Source: an uncultured Burkholderiales bacterium (GTDB lineage: Bacteria; Pseudomonadota; Gammaproteobacteria; Burkholderiales; Burkholderiaceae_C). From it: 58,883 nucleotides of DNA. The position numbers and the translations under genes were made by a program. The notes under the pieces are model-generated. The model was not told the DNA's origin, ran no database searches, and worked only from the letters and a program-made list of their open reading frames with translations. Position 1 is the first letter of the stretch, and every line of letters starts with the position of its first letter. Shown piece by piece: positions 17,674-27,681 of the stretch. The DNA lies in the NCBI GenBank assembly GCA_903838355.1, contig CAILYC010000058.1, positions 1-58,883 on the forward strand, in the 5' to 3' direction.

Positions 17674-18453
17674 ATGAGACTGGCCACTTGGAATGTGAAC
17701 TCATTGAATGTTCGCTTGGAGCAAGTCTTGGCTTGGCTTCAGAGCTCGCCTGAAGGCTCCAAAGTGGACGTCTTGGTTTTGCAAGAAACCAAGCTCAGCG
17801 ACGACATGTTTCCCTTTCAGGCCTTCACCCGAGCTGGATTTGAGTTGTCCTTTTTTGGGCAAAAGACCTACAACGGGGTGGCGCTGATCTCTCGCCACCC
17901 TTTTTCCTCGGTCGTGAAAAACATGCCCACCTTGGACGATCCCATGGCCCGGGTGATCAGTGCCAAGGTCTTGGGCCTCAGGGTAGTCGGAGCCTATTTC
18001 CCCAATGGTCAAGACCCACTGAGTGACAAATTTGTCTACAAGATGAAATGGCTCGCCTCCATGCAGGAGTGGCTGGCGACGCTTCTCCTAGAACCTGAAC
18101 CCATCGCACTGATGGGGGACTTCAACATCACTTGGGATGATCTCGATGTTTGGGACCCCGTGGGGTTAAAGGACAGCATTCATTGCACAAGCCAAGAGCG
18201 TGATCACTTTCAAGGCCTCATGGACTTGGGTCTCTTTGATGCCTACCGAAGTTTGCATCCAGAAGGAAAGAAATTCTCCTGGTGGGATTACCGTGAAGGG
18301 GGTTGGCCGCGCAACAAGGGCATGAGAATTGATCACATTTTGCTCAGCCACAGTCTTCAACACCGACTCACAGCCTGTGAAATTGACACCGAACCGCGCG
18401 GGCACGAAAGACCCAGTGACCACGCACCCGTTTGGGTGGATTTAAAAGACTGA
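17674..18453 (+). CDS. xthA: Exodeoxyribonuclease III / AP endonuclease
   Basis: A 259-residue exonuclease III-type enzyme for base excision repair; it cuts at abasic sites and trims 3' ends. Conserved metal and catalytic elements are LATWNVNSLNVR at the N-terminus, VLQETKL, GAYFPNG, LMGDFNITWDDLDV, RIDHILLS and the terminal RPSDHAPVW with the catalytic histidine. Length matches E. coli XthA. It stands 48 bases after the DUF4337 gene and ends at a convergent junction with the VOC gene. Confidence 0.95.
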   Translation: MRLATWNVNSLNVRLEQVLAWLQSSPEGSKVDVLVLQETKLSDDMFPFQAFTRAGFELSFFGQKTYNGVALISRHPFSSVVKNMPTLDDPMARVISAKVLGLRVVGAYFPNGQDPLSDKFVYKMKWLASMQEWLATLLLEPEPIALMGDFNITWDDLDVWDPVGLKDSIHCTSQERDHFQGLMDLGLFDAYRSLHPEGKKFSWWDYREGGWPRNKGMRIDHILLSHSLQHRLTACEIDTEPRGHERPSDHAPVWVDLKD

Positions 18454-18638
18454 TTCCCCTCCCTATCTCTCCGGGTAGGCTCAAGAGGAGGTGCAAAACA
18501 ATCATTGAGATGATGAGCGCCAAGAATTTGACAAGGCTAAAGGTCCAGAGCGCATAGAAGACACATTGATCCAAATCCCAAGTGATGAACAGCTGAGTTG
18601 ATCGTTGCGTCGCAATGCCCTCGCGACCCAGTCCGTTG

Positions 18639-19088
18639 TCAAGCCTTGGGGTCATAAAAAACAAGGCCTGGAATTGTTTGCGCCTTGAGAGAGCTCATGT
18701 CGGCCCTGAGTTCAAGGGTGTTGCGGTCTGGATCCCGAAAAAATACCGACACCTGACCGTCTCCAAATGTCACGGGTCCTTGCGTGATGGCAATACCGTG
18801 CTCTTGCAGTGTTTCCATGGCCTGGACAATATCATTGACCCTGAGCGCCACATGCGTGATGCCTGGGTGCTTGACGGGCAGATCCATCAAAATATTCTTA
18901 CCTTCGAGTGAGTCCTCGCCGTTGAGAATTAAATTGAGTTCGACGCCGGCGTCATTTTTAATAATGGCGACCTGATCAAAATCAGGTTCATAAAAAAGCT
19001 TAAACCCCAAAACCTCATAAAACGCCAAGGAACGGTCTCTTTGGGTGACCCGAATGCCGATGTGATCAATTTGTTCAATGTCTATCAT
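18639..19088 (-). CDS. VOC-family (glyoxalase-like) protein
   Basis: A 149-residue vicinal-oxygen-chelate protein with two beta-alpha-beta-beta-beta modules. HIGIRV near residue 9, ELNLIL near 51, THVALRV near 78 and NTLELRAD near 122 supply candidate metal ligands in the pattern His-Glu-His-Glu. This resembles lactoylglutathione lyase, but the family also holds dioxygenases and resistance proteins. It is a single gene on the minus strand, 91 bases upstream of the ntrC stop on the same strand. Family firm, reaction uncertain. Confidence 0.82.
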   Translation of the reverse strand: MIDIEQIDHIGIRVTQRDRSLAFYEVLGFKLFYEPDFDQVAIIKNDAGVELNLILNGEDSLEGKNILMDLPVKHPGITHVALRVNDIVQAMETLQEHGIAITQGPVTFGDGQVSVFFRDPDRNTLELRADMSSLKAQTIPGLVFYDPKA

Positions 19089-19179
19089 GAAATAATGGGC
19101 CCCAAGTTTTTTGAGTAGCCAAGCAAAAATGCAACACTGCTTGGCGGCTTATGCCTTGCTCATCTTAGCGCCTTGACCC

Positions 19180-20907
19180 TCAATCTTCAAGACCGAGTTC
19201 TTGTATCTTTCGGGTGATGGTGTTGCGACCGATGCCAAGCTTTTGGGCGGCCTCAATGCGGCGACCCCGAGTGTTGCTCAGCGCCGTTTGGATGAGCTTG
19301 GCTTCGAAACGTTTGCTCAACACTTCCCAGACGTCCCCCAGGCCCAGCGCCAACAAGGCATTGGCTTCGTGCTCCAAGAGTCTCTCCCAGGCCAGTGAGT
19401 CTGGGCCTTGGCTGAGGGCGCCTGCCGTATAAGGGGCGTCAAAACCAGCCAGTGTTGGCAGCGGCGACGCAGCGTTGGGCCTGACACTGCCAGTGCGAGC
19501 ACCCAAGGCGGCAAAAGTCGCCAAATCTTGAGCTGAGCTTTCACTCAAGGCCTGAGCCGACAAGGCCACTTCGCCAAACACATTGTCGAGTCCATGGCGC
19601 TGGAAGTCTGCGCCGAGTCCAAGCGAATCATGCGCCTTGTCGCCAGGAGCATCGCCGCTCGTCAAAGCGCGTTCACTTGAAATTTGAAAGCCTGTGCTCA
19701 CTGGATTTAATGCGATGGGGTTGGCACCTTGAGAAGCAGACAGATAAGTCAACACTTCAGGCGGCAGGTCTTTGGGCTCGATCAATTGCGCTGGCGCCAT
19801 GACGCTCAGCCAGTGACAGATATTCTCGAGCTGGCGGACATTGCCTGGAAAATTGAATTCGGTGAGGATATTGACCGCCGAATCGGTGATGCGTTTGGGC
19901 TCGACACCGAGTTGTACGGCGCTTTGTTGTAAAAAATGGCGGGTAAGTACTGGCACATCCTCGCGTCGCTCACGAAGGGCTGGCAAGCGCAATCGAATCA
20001 CATTCAAGCGGTGATACAAGTCCTCGCGAAACGAACCCGCTTTGACGCGTTGTTCCAAATCTTGGTGGGTTGCGGCAATGACCCTAACGTTGGCTTTGAT
20101 GCTGGTGTGACCGCCTACGCGGTAGAAATTGCCATCGCTCAAAATGCGCAACAATCGGGTCTGCAGATCAAACGGCATGTCGCCAATTTCATCGAGAAAA
20201 AGAGTGCCCCCTTCGGCCTGCTCAAAGCGACCTCGACGCATGGTTTGCGCCCCCGTGAAAGCGCCTCGCTCATGGCCGAACAGTTCGCTTTCGAGCAAAT
20301 CCTTTGGGATGGCGGCAGTGTTGATGGCCACAAAGGTGCCCTGATGGCGAACCGAGTGTTTGTGCAGCGCTCTGGCCACCAACTCTTTGCCCGAACCCGA
20401 TTCACCCGTGATCATGACCGTCACATTGCTTTGTGACAAGCGACCAATGGCTCGAAAGACGTCTTGCATGGCTGGCGCTTGTCCAAGCATCTCTGGGGCC
20501 ACTTGGGACACATACGTGCCCACGCTCTCGCGTTGACTTTCTTGCAAAGCGCGGCGGATCAACTCCAATGCCTTGGGCACGTCAAAGGGCTTGGGCAGGT
20601 ATTCAAAGGCTCCACCCTGAAACGAGGAGACCGCACTGTCCAAGTCCGAATAGGCGGTCATGATGATGACGGCCATGCTTGGAATTTTGGCCTTGATTTG
20701 GGCGAGCAAATCCAATCCAGAGCCGCCCGGCATGCGGATATCGCTCACCAACACTTGCGGTTCATCCTCGGGCACAATCCCCTCCAAGGCCAGCGTCACT
20801 TCACGTGGATTGGTGAAACTGCGGGTGGGCAAGCCTTCGCGCAACAGTGCCTTTTCCAGCACAAAGCGGATGGATTGATCATCGTCGACGATCCAAATCG
20901 GTTTCAT
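19180..20907 (-). CDS. ntrC: Nitrogen regulator NtrC (sigma-54 activator)
   Basis: A three-domain response regulator of 575 residues. The receiver domain has the phosphoacceptor D56 in VSDIRMPG. The AAA+ domain has Walker A GESGSGKE (168-175), the sigma-54 contact loop GAFTGA (215-220) and Walker B GTLFLDE (234-240). The C-terminal Fis-type helix-turn-helix is at about 535-575 with [20 protein letters not shown]. The linker at about 390-505 is unusually long and low in conserved sequence, making the protein about 100 residues longer than E. coli NtrC. It lies 52 bases after ntrB. Likely targets include the glnA and urt/ure promoters in this window. Confidence 0.95.
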   Translation of the reverse strand: MKPIWIVDDDQSIRFVLEKALLREGLPTRSFTNPREVTLALEGIVPEDEPQVLVSDIRMPGGSGLDLLAQIKAKIPSMAVIIMTAYSDLDSAVSSFQGGAFEYLPKPFDVPKALELIRRALQESQRESVGTYVSQVAPEMLGQAPAMQDVFRAIGRLSQSNVTVMITGESGSGKELVARALHKHSVRHQGTFVAINTAAIPKDLLESELFGHERGAFTGAQTMRRGRFEQAEGGTLFLDEIGDMPFDLQTRLLRILSDGNFYRVGGHTSIKANVRVIAATHQDLEQRVKAGSFREDLYHRLNVIRLRLPALRERREDVPVLTRHFLQQSAVQLGVEPKRITDSAVNILTEFNFPGNVRQLENICHWLSVMAPAQLIEPKDLPPEVLTYLSASQGANPIALNPVSTGFQISSERALTSGDAPGDKAHDSLGLGADFQRHGLDNVFGEVALSAQALSESSAQDLATFAALGARTGSVRPNAASPLPTLAGFDAPYTAGALSQGPDSLAWERLLEHEANALLALGLGDVWEVLSKRFEAKLIQTALSNTRGRRIEAAQKLGIGRNTITRKIQELGLED

Positions 20908-20959
20908 TATTTAATCAATGCCTTGCGTGCGTGGTCAAACTTTACTTAAAAATTTCTCT

Positions 20960-22069
20960 TTATTGCAAAGGGATCAAGATTTTGAAATCTGTTTTGCCCT
21001 TTAGGCTTTCACATTCAATCAAACCGTGGTGCTGTTGGATAAACGATTGGGCCAAATTCAAACCCAAACCTGACCCACCATCACGACCAGAGACCAGGGG
21101 AGAAAACAATCGATCTTTGATCGACGCTGGCACTCCTGGACCATTGTCAATGACATGCAATTCCAGTGCCAATCGGTGGCGTTGATTGCTAAAAGAAACT
21201 TGCCGAGCAACCCTGGATTTCAAAATGATGACAGCGTCGCCTTGTTCGATGCGTTCTGTGAGTGCTTGAGCCGCATTGTGCGCAATATTGAGGATGGCTT
21301 GGATGATTTGCTCCAAGTCACCACGGAAGTTGGGCAAGGAAGTGTCGTAGTCGCGTTGGACTTTGAGGCCACGGGGAAATTCCGCCAAGATGAGGGAGCG
21401 CACCCGTTCAAATATTTCGTGGATGTTGACGTCCGAGACCACATGGGGGCGTCGATGAGGGGCGAGCAGTCGGTCCACCAAGGTCTGCAGCCGGTCAGCC
21501 TCGCGAATGATGACCTGGGTGAACTCGACCAAGTCCTTGGATGCGATCTCCATTTGGAGCAACTGGGCTGCACCACGAATGCCTCCAAGAGGGTTTTTGA
21601 TTTCATGGGCCAAGTTGCGGATGAGCTCTTTATTGGCCTGCGCTTGATCCAAAATACGGTCCTCTCGCTCCTTCCTGGCTTGCTGCTCGAGGGGCAAAAG
21701 CTCAAAAATAACTTGTCCCAATACTTCTGAGGGTGAGGCCACCACATGAACGGGCATGGAATCACTGGCACTCTTTTTTAAATTTGCATCAAACCTTAAA
21801 ACCGCTGCATGCTCTTGGGAGGCGCTCTCCAAGGCGAGCTTGATCTTTTCTCGCTCCAAGAACAAATTCTCCATGCGCTGACCCTGGATGGAGCGCCTGG
21901 GTAGGCCCAATACTTCTTGCGCCGCCGCATTGGCAAAGAGGACAACGCCAGACTCATCCACCATCAAGAGCAAGGTGGCCAATAGGTGAAAGGCATCCAA
22001 GTTCAGCGTGGACTTGGCTCGAGACTTCATGGCCTGAGGGCGGGAGGGATGGGAGGACTTGGTGGTCAT
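20960..22069 (-). CDS. ntrB: Nitrogen sensor kinase/phosphatase NtrB
   Basis: A cytosolic two-component kinase of 369 residues, without membrane segments. A PAS domain occupies about residues 25-130. The HisKA H-box NLAHEIKNPLGGIRGAA carries the phosphorylated H155. The ATPase domain has N-box LNIAHNAAQAL, DNGPGVP and GGSGLGLNLAQSFI. In the family, PII proteins control whether NtrB phosphorylates or dephosphorylates NtrC. It is downstream of glnA with a terminator between, and upstream of ntrC, so ntrBC is probably read from glnA partly by read-through or from its own promoter. Confidence 0.95.
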   Translation of the reverse strand: MTTKSSHPSRPQAMKSRAKSTLNLDAFHLLATLLLMVDESGVVLFANAAAQEVLGLPRRSIQGQRMENLFLEREKIKLALESASQEHAAVLRFDANLKKSASDSMPVHVVASPSEVLGQVIFELLPLEQQARKEREDRILDQAQANKELIRNLAHEIKNPLGGIRGAAQLLQMEIASKDLVEFTQVIIREADRLQTLVDRLLAPHRRPHVVSDVNIHEIFERVRSLILAEFPRGLKVQRDYDTSLPNFRGDLEQIIQAILNIAHNAAQALTERIEQGDAVIILKSRVARQVSFSNQRHRLALELHVIDNGPGVPASIKDRLFSPLVSGRDGGSGLGLNLAQSFIQQHHGLIECESLKGKTDFKILIPLQ

Positions 22070-22204
22070 GCCAGATGGACTCTTTCAAACGAAGGCGATT
22101 CTCAAAGCAAGGACTGGGGACACAACACTCTTACAGTTCACCAGCACCCTGAAATGCACTGCGAAGTGATGCGCGCTTAAAAGTCAATTCTCAAAAAATT
22201 ACTC

Positions 22205-22236
22205 AAAAAAAAAGGGACGGTCTTTGCTACCGCCCC
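22205..22236 (-). terminator. Intrinsic terminator after glnA
   Basis: On the minus strand, ACCGTCCC with its upstream partner GGGGCGGT forms an 8-bp stem (one mismatch) around a 7-base loop, followed directly by nine T residues. It sits 37 bases after the glnA stop and before ntrB, so it would reduce ntrBC transcription relative to glnA. Confidence 0.8.
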
Positions 22237-22272
22237 CTTTTCGTTCAGGTCCCCAGGGGAACCTTTAAAACC

Positions 22273-23688
22273 TTACAGTGAGTAATACATTTCATACTCA
22301 ATGGGGTGGGTGGCTTGACGGAAACGGGTGACCTCGCCCATTTTGAGCTCAATGTAGGCGTCGATCATGCTGTCGGTGAACACACCACCCTTGGTCAAGA
22401 ACGCGCGGTCCTTGTCCAAATACTCCAAAGCTTGGTCCAAGCTGTGGCACACGGTGGGCACCAATGCATCCTCTTCAGGCGACAAATGGTAGAGGTCTTT
22501 GGTCGCAGCTTCACCGGGGTGAATCTTGTTCTCAATGCCGTCCAAGCCCGCCATCAAGAGTGCAGAAAAGCACAAATAGGGGTTGGCCATGGGATCTGGG
22601 AAACGCGCCTCAATGCGACGACCTTTTTCGCTCGCCACAAAAGGAATCCGAATCGAGGCAGAACGGTTGCGACTGGAGTAAGCCAATTTCACTGGCGCCT
22701 CAAAGCCCGGGACCAAACGCTTGTAGCTGTTGGTGGTGGGGTTGGTGATGGCATTCAAAGCACGCGCGTGTTTGATCACGCCACCAATGTAGTAAAGCGC
22801 TGTGTCGCTCAATCCTGCATAGCCAGAACCGGCGAATAGGTTTTTACCGCCCTTCCACACAGACTGGTGAACGTGCATGCCTGAACCATTGTCGCCCACG
22901 AGAGGCTTGGGCATGAAGGTCGCTGTTTTGCCATAGGCGTGTGCGACATTCCAGACCACGTACTTGAGTTTTTGGGTCCAATCGGCTCTCTCAACCAAGG
23001 TGGAGAATTTGGTGCCAATCTCATTTTGACCGGCGCCCGCCACTTCGTGGTGGAACACTTCAACAGGAATGCCCATTTCTTCAAGCAATGCTGACATTTC
23101 AGCTCTCATGTCTTGCATGCTGTCCACGGGAGGAACGGGGAAATATCCACCCTTGACTGAGGGACGGTGGCCTTTGTTGCCGCCGTCGATCACTTTGCCA
23201 GAATTCCAAGGTGCTTCGTACTCGTCGATGTGAAAGAAAGCACCCGACATCTCGTTGCCCCAGCGCACATCGTCAAAAATGAAGAACTCAGGCTCAGGAC
23301 CGAAATACGCCGTGTCGCCCATGCCGGAGGACTTCAAGTAAGCCTCCGCGCGCTTGGCAATCGAGCGTGGATCACGGTCATAGGCTTTACCGTCGCCAGG
23401 CTCGAGCACATCACATGACAAAACCAAGGTGGCCTCTTGGAAAAAAGGGTCGACAAAGGCGGTGTTGGCGTCGGGCATGAGCAACATGTCAGACGCTTCA
23501 ATCCCTTTCCATCCAGCAATGGAGGAGCCATCAAAAGCATGGCCTTCGGTAAACTTGCCCTCATCAAAAGCGGAAACAGGCACAGTCACGTGCTGCTCTT
23601 TTCCACGGGTATCGGTGAAGCGGAAATCAACAAATTTGATTTCATCGTCTTTTACTTGCTTCATCACGTCAGCGACGGTCTTTGCCAT
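22273..23688 (-). CDS. glnA: Glutamine synthetase, type I
   Basis: GlnA joins ammonia to glutamate using ATP. The 471-residue length is that of the GSI-beta type. Features include [18 protein letters not shown], the loop [54 protein letters not shown], and [10 protein letters not shown] in which Y400 matches the adenylylated tyrosine. The ATG at 23688 is preceded by AGGAG; the TTG one codon upstream is less likely. A sigma-54 promoter and an NtrC dyad lie upstream, and a terminator lies downstream, before ntrBC. Regulation by nitrogen status, both transcriptional and by adenylylation, is therefore expected. Confidence 0.97.
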   Translation of the reverse strand: MAKTVADVMKQVKDDEIKFVDFRFTDTRGKEQHVTVPVSAFDEGKFTEGHAFDGSSIAGWKGIEASDMLLMPDANTAFVDPFFQEATLVLSCDVLEPGDGKAYDRDPRSIAKRAEAYLKSSGMGDTAYFGPEPEFFIFDDVRWGNEMSGAFFHIDEYEAPWNSGKVIDGGNKGHRPSVKGGYFPVPPVDSMQDMRAEMSALLEEMGIPVEVFHHEVAGAGQNEIGTKFSTLVERADWTQKLKYVVWNVAHAYGKTATFMPKPLVGDNGSGMHVHQSVWKGGKNLFAGSGYAGLSDTALYYIGGVIKHARALNAITNPTTNSYKRLVPGFEAPVKLAYSSRNRSASIRIPFVASEKGRRIEARFPDPMANPYLCFSALLMAGLDGIENKIHPGEAATKDLYHLSPEEDALVPTVCHSLDQALEYLDKDRAFLTKGGVFTDSMIDAYIELKMGEVTRFRQATHPIEYEMYYSL

Positions 23689-23740
23689 CAAAATTCTCCT
23701 GAAATATCGGTTGGGGTTGTTTAACAGTCCTGATCAGACG

Positions 23741-23756
23741 AGCAGATTTTGTGCCA
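23741..23756 (-). promoter_or_regulatory. Sigma-54 promoter of glnA
   Basis: The minus strand reads TGGCAC-AAAAT-CTGCT, one base away from the consensus TGGCAC-N5-TTGCW, with the invariant GG and GC ten bases apart. It points at glnA, 53 bases upstream of its start codon. Confidence 0.8.
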
Positions 23757-23879
23757 TCTTCGCCTCACAAGGTTTTGACTCGATCCTACAAAACAATTTG
23801 ATTGTAATTGCCAATAAGCCTCATGAAGAGGCACTCCATCAAGTATTCAACCGAAATCCGCAAAGTCGAAACCTTTGAA

Positions 23880-23896
23880 TGCACCATTATAGTGCA
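23880..23896. promoter_or_regulatory. NtrC binding site upstream of glnA
   Basis: TGCACCATTATAGTGCA matches the 17-bp NtrC dyad TGCACCA-N3-TGGTGCA at all but one defined position. It lies about 124 bases upstream of the glnA sigma-54 element, a usual enhancer distance. Confidence 0.75.
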
Positions 23897-23928
23897 AAAA
23901 GGATGGTTGATGCAGATTCGAATGGGTT

Positions 23929-24780
23929 TTATCGCACCAATTCAGGGCCAATAGACGCACCAAATTCGTGCAGCTTTTTGAGCATGGACTCGTAAGCGGG
24001 TTTGGCCAACTCAGGACGACCTTTGACACCCAACTCAATGTGGCGCCCAAACTCGGGATGGTCAACGCTGGGTAAGCTAAAGACCTTCACCCCTTCAAAC
24101 GCTTTTTCAAGGTCAATCATGATGGGGGTCAAGGCCGCCTCCATTGCGCCAAAGACGATGACTGACTTTTCAAGCCAAGCACTCATGTCAAACCACGGCG
24201 CGCAATAAGTGTCGAGCACCCATTCCATCATGGGCCATGCCATCACCGGAAAGCCAGGCACAAAGTAGACCCGTGCCCAGGGATGCTGCGCCAACACCGC
24301 CAGGTCTTGGGTCGAGCACTGAAAGCCGGCTATATTGTTGTAGGGATTGGGAACGATGTCAGCGCCCACAGGAAAGACGCCCATGTTCAAGCGGTGGATG
24401 TGGTTGGGGTGATCGGGCTCATAGGGCAGGCCGCTCTCAAGAGCCTGGTCTTGGATGCGCTTTCTGATAAAGCCCTCGGCCGTGGGGTGCAATCTCATCT
24501 CAAGGCCCAACGCCTTGGCCGCACACTGACGGGTATGGTCATCGGGCGTGGCGCCAATTCCACCACAAGAAAAAACAATGTCTCCGCTTTGAAAGGCCTC
24601 TCTCAAGGTGTGGGTGATGCGACTCGGATCATCCCCAACATATTGGGCATACGACAAACTCAAACCCCTTTTGGCCAAGAGCTCGATGAGTTTGGGCATG
24701 TGTTTGTCGGCTCGCTTACCAGAGAGAATTTCATCTCCCACGATGATAAGGCCAAAGTTGGGTTTGTTGGGTGTGATCAT
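23929..24780 (-). CDS. Molybdopterin-binding (MoaB/CinA N-terminal type) domain protein
   Basis: A 283-residue protein whose first 170 residues are a MoCF-type domain: FGLIIVGDEILSGKRADKH near the start and VFSCGGIGATPDDHTR near residue 90. The C-terminal part has no amidohydrolase domain like full-length CinA. Such proteins are annotated as competence/damage-inducible A-like or molybdopterin binding, and the true function is often unknown. It lies on the same strand between urtE and glnA, with gaps of 141 and 240 bases, so it may be a separate transcript. Confidence 0.82.
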   Translation of the reverse strand: MITPNKPNFGLIIVGDEILSGKRADKHMPKLIELLAKRGLSLSYAQYVGDDPSRITHTLREAFQSGDIVFSCGGIGATPDDHTRQCAAKALGLEMRLHPTAEGFIRKRIQDQALESGLPYEPDHPNHIHRLNMGVFPVGADIVPNPYNNIAGFQCSTQDLAVLAQHPWARVYFVPGFPVMAWPMMEWVLDTYCAPWFDMSAWLEKSVIVFGAMEAALTPIMIDLEKAFEGVKVFSLPSVDHPEFGRHIELGVKGRPELAKPAYESMLKKLHEFGASIGPELVR

Positions 24781-24921
24781 GGTTGAGGTTCTCAGCGAAA
24801 TAAACCTCTAGAGTTTAATTCATCGCTTGCCGTGTTGCCCAGCATGACTTCGCCCTTAAGTTGCGACCCTGATCGGCCAAGACACGCCATGCAGCAGCAG
24901 CACCCCTTTAAGCGGGTGAAC

Positions 24922-25617
24922 TCAAATGGCCACCAGTTGACGAATGCCCTTGGCCTCCATCTCGCTGCCGGGACCTTGGCCAATGACTTCACCGCGCTCC
25001 ATCACACAATACCGATCGGCCAGTTCTTGGGCAAAATCATAGTATTGCTCGCACAGGAGAATGGCCATGTCCCCGCGAAGGGCCAACATTTTGATGACAC
25101 GCCCAATGTCTTTGATAATGCTTGGCTGAATCCCCTCCGTGGGTTCGTCCAACACCAAGAGCTTGGGGCTGGCCGCCAGCGCTCGGGCAATGGCCAATTG
25201 CTGCTGCTGCCCACCCGACAAATCCCCTCCACGGCGGTGCTGCATCTGCGCCAAAACTGGGAATAGCTCAAAGAGTTCGTCGGGCACTTTGGCGCTCGCG
25301 GACTTCGTTGCCAAGCCCATTTGCAAATTTTCAAGCACCGTCAAGCGACCAAAAATCTCCCGCCCTTGGGGCACATAGCCAATGCCCGCTCTGGCACGCT
25401 GGTAAGGCGTCATGTGCTGTATGGGTTTGCCCTCTAAGAGTATCTCACCGCTTCGAATGGGCACCACCCCCATCAAGGACTTGAGCAAGGTGGTTTTACC
25501 CACCCCATTGCGGCCCAAAAGAACCGTGACTCGACCACGGTCGGCGTCCAAGGAGACAGAGCGCAAGATGTGTGAGCCACCGTAATACTGATTGACTTGC
25601 TGAAGACTTAATAACAT
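24922..25617 (-). CDS. urtE: Urea ABC transporter ATPase UrtE
   Basis: A 231-residue LivF-type ATPase. Walker A is GRNGVGKT (35-42), the signature is LSGGQQQQLAIARAL, Walker B is KLLVLDEPTEGIQPS, and the H-loop region reads ILLCEQYYDFA. EGIQPSII is typical of the UrtE branch rather than branched-chain amino acid LivF. The start codon immediately follows the urtD stop. It is the last gene of the five-gene urea importer set. Confidence 0.93.
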   Translation of the reverse strand: MLLSLQQVNQYYGGSHILRSVSLDADRGRVTVLLGRNGVGKTTLLKSLMGVVPIRSGEILLEGKPIQHMTPYQRARAGIGYVPQGREIFGRLTVLENLQMGLATKSASAKVPDELFELFPVLAQMQHRRGGDLSGGQQQQLAIARALAASPKLLVLDEPTEGIQPSIIKDIGRVIKMLALRGDMAILLCEQYYDFAQELADRYCVMERGEVIGQGPGSEMEAKGIRQLVAI

Positions 25618-26499
25618 TCATCGCCCCAAATAAACTTCAATCACCCGCTCATCGTTTTGAACTTGCGCCAAGCTGCCCTGCGCCAAAACCGAGCCTTCAC
25701 TCAGCACCGTGACGATCTCTGAAATGGCGGCGATGAAACTCATATCATGCTCGACCACCATCAAGGAATGTCGGCCCTTCAAGGACAAGAACAACTCTGC
25801 CGTGCGAGCCGTTTCTTGATCGGTCATGCCGGCCACAGGCTCATCCAAAAGCAACAAGACGGGGTCTTGCATGAGCAGCATGCCAATCTCAAGCCACTGC
25901 TTTTGCCCATGACTCAAGTAGCCCGCTTCGTGGTAGACGTGGCTGCTCAGATGAATGGTCTCGAGCACCTCGGCCAAACGATCCGAATAGGCCGAATCGA
26001 GCTTAAAAAACAAAGATGAACTCACCCCCTTACCGTCTCGGGTTTTGAGGGCCAACTCCAAATTTTCGAACACATTGAGGTGCTCAAAAACCGTGGGCTT
26101 TTGAAACTTGCGTCCCACCCCCAACTGAGCAATTTCGGGCTCACTGTGCCTGAGCAAATCGATGGTGCTGCCCAGAAAAACCTCGCCTGAATCGGGCTTG
26201 GTTTTCCCTGTGATGATGTCCATCATGGTGGTCTTACCCGCTCCATTGGGGCCAATCACACAGCGCAATTCACCGGGTGCAATGTCCAAGTTGAGGTTGT
26301 TGATGGCCTTGAATCCATCAAAACTCACATTGACGCCTTCCAAATACAAAATACGACCATGCGTGACATCAATCTCCTGCTGGCGCTTCAAGCGCGAGTA
26401 AGTCGCCACACGTCCACCCGAGTCGGTATCCGCCGCCCGGGCCTTGGTCAGATGGGCCTTAACGCGCTCAGACCCCTGGTCCATCAAATCGGGCGTCAT
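25618..26499 (-). CDS. urtD: Urea ABC transporter ATPase UrtD
   Basis: A 293-residue LivG-type ATPase with Walker A GPNGAGKTT near residue 84, signature region YLSHGQKQWLEIGMLL and Walker B LLLLDEPVAGM. The signature is LSHGQ instead of LSGGQ, as is normal in LivG/UrtD. The first 45 residues precede the ATPase core and are poorly conserved. The start overlaps the urtC stop by four bases (ATGA), supporting the long N-terminus. Works as a heterodimer with UrtE under the UrtBC membrane pair. Confidence 0.93.
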   Translation of the reverse strand: MTPDLMDQGSERVKAHLTKARAADTDSGGRVATYSRLKRQQEIDVTHGRILYLEGVNVSFDGFKAINNLNLDIAPGELRCVIGPNGAGKTTMMDIITGKTKPDSGEVFLGSTIDLLRHSEPEIAQLGVGRKFQKPTVFEHLNVFENLELALKTRDGKGVSSSLFFKLDSAYSDRLAEVLETIHLSSHVYHEAGYLSHGQKQWLEIGMLLMQDPVLLLLDEPVAGMTDQETARTAELFLSLKGRHSLMVVEHDMSFIAAISEIVTVLSEGSVLAQGSLAQVQNDERVIEVYLGR

Positions 26500-27614
26500 G
26501 AGCGAGCTCCTTCTTTTTTAAAGTATTTTTGGACAAAGCCCACCACACCCAGCGGCAAAAAGAGGGTCACCAAAATGAACAATGCGCCTAAAAAATAAAG
26601 CCAGATGGATGGCGCTGTGACCGTGAGCCAACTCTTGGCCAAGTTCACCAAGAAAGCGCCAACGATGGGGCCGATCAAGGTGCCTCGCCCACCCACGGCC
26701 GTCCAGATGGCGATCTCAATCGATTGCGCAGGACTCATCTCGCTGGGGTTGATGATGCCCACTTGAGGGACGTACAAAGCACCCGCCACGGCACACATCA
26801 TGGCCGAGAGCGTCCAGATCGACAGCTTGAAGGGCAAGGGTGAGTAACCCGAAAACATCACCCGAGACTCAGCGTCGCGAATCGCCATCAACACGCGACC
26901 CATTTTGCTCGCCATGATCCACTTGGCCAACAAATAAAAGCCCATCAAAAAAACCCCCGACAAAACAAACAAAATGATCCTCATCTCTTGCGTAGCGATG
27001 GGATAACCGAGTATTCGTTTAAAGTCGGTAAAACCGTTGTTCCCACCAAAGCCCGTTTCATTTCTAAAGAACAACAACATGCACGCATACGTCATCGCTT
27101 GGGTGATGATGGAGAAATAAACCCCTTTGATGCGCGAGCGAAAGGCGAAATACCCAAACACCCAAGCGATCAACGCCGGAACAATCAAAATGATCAGCAC
27201 GGTGGCGACAAAACTGTCACTCAATGCCCAATGCCAAGGCAAGGACTTCCAGTCTAAAAAGACCATGAAGTCGGGTAAATCAGATTTATAGTTTCCGTCT
27301 AGGCCAATTTGACGCATCAAATACATGCCCATGGCGTAGCCACCAAGCGCAAAAAACAAACCATGACCCAAGGACAAAATCCCACTAAAGCCCCAAATCA
27401 AGTCCATGGCCAAAGCACAAATGGCGTAGCAAGAGATCTTACCAACCAAGGCAATGGCAAAGTCGCTCACGTGAAAAAAACTACTCGGTGAGACCCAGAT
27501 GTTGAGCACGGGTATACCGATGCAAACCAATAACGCCAAGACGGCAAATACACCCCATCCCCAAGGAGTCAGCAAACTCTTGGGTTGGGTAAAGACGATG
27601 GGTTGATGGGTCAT
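26496..27614 (-). CDS. urtC: Urea ABC transporter permease UrtC
   Basis: A 372-residue LivM-type permease with about ten hydrophobic segments. Conserved stretches include DLIWGFSGILSLGHGLFFALGG (quoted in part as WGFSGILSLGHGLFFALGG), the permease-loop MAIRDAESRVMFSGYSPL and the EIAIWTAVGGRGTLIGPIVG region. The insert YKSDLPDFMVFLDWKSLPW between early helices is typical of UrtC and absent from LivM. It lies between urtB (67 bases upstream) and urtD (overlapping). Confidence 0.93.
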   Translation of the reverse strand: MTHQPIVFTQPKSLLTPWGWGVFAVLALLVCIGIPVLNIWVSPSSFFHVSDFAIALVGKISCYAICALAMDLIWGFSGILSLGHGLFFALGGYAMGMYLMRQIGLDGNYKSDLPDFMVFLDWKSLPWHWALSDSFVATVLIILIVPALIAWVFGYFAFRSRIKGVYFSIITQAMTYACMLLFFRNETGFGGNNGFTDFKRILGYPIATQEMRIILFVLSGVFLMGFYLLAKWIMASKMGRVLMAIRDAESRVMFSGYSPLPFKLSIWTLSAMMCAVAGALYVPQVGIINPSEMSPAQSIEIAIWTAVGGRGTLIGPIVGAFLVNLAKSWLTVTAPSIWLYFLGALFILVTLFLPLGVVGFVQKYFKKEGARS

Positions 27615-27681
27615 GGTGTCAAATCAGAAATTGTAAAAATAAGAGTCTGAATTCAGAGCAAGGACTCGATGGGTGGAGCAT

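Noticed and set aside
22128..22180. NtrC-like pattern upstream of ntrB (TGCACTGC near GTGATGC)
   Set aside because: The half-sites do not align at the 17-bp spacing and no sigma-54 element accompanies them.
24781..24992. Possible remnant of ureD downstream of urtE
   Set aside because: I compared the short frames here with the UreD N-terminal pattern and saw no match; the first part also overlaps urtE.
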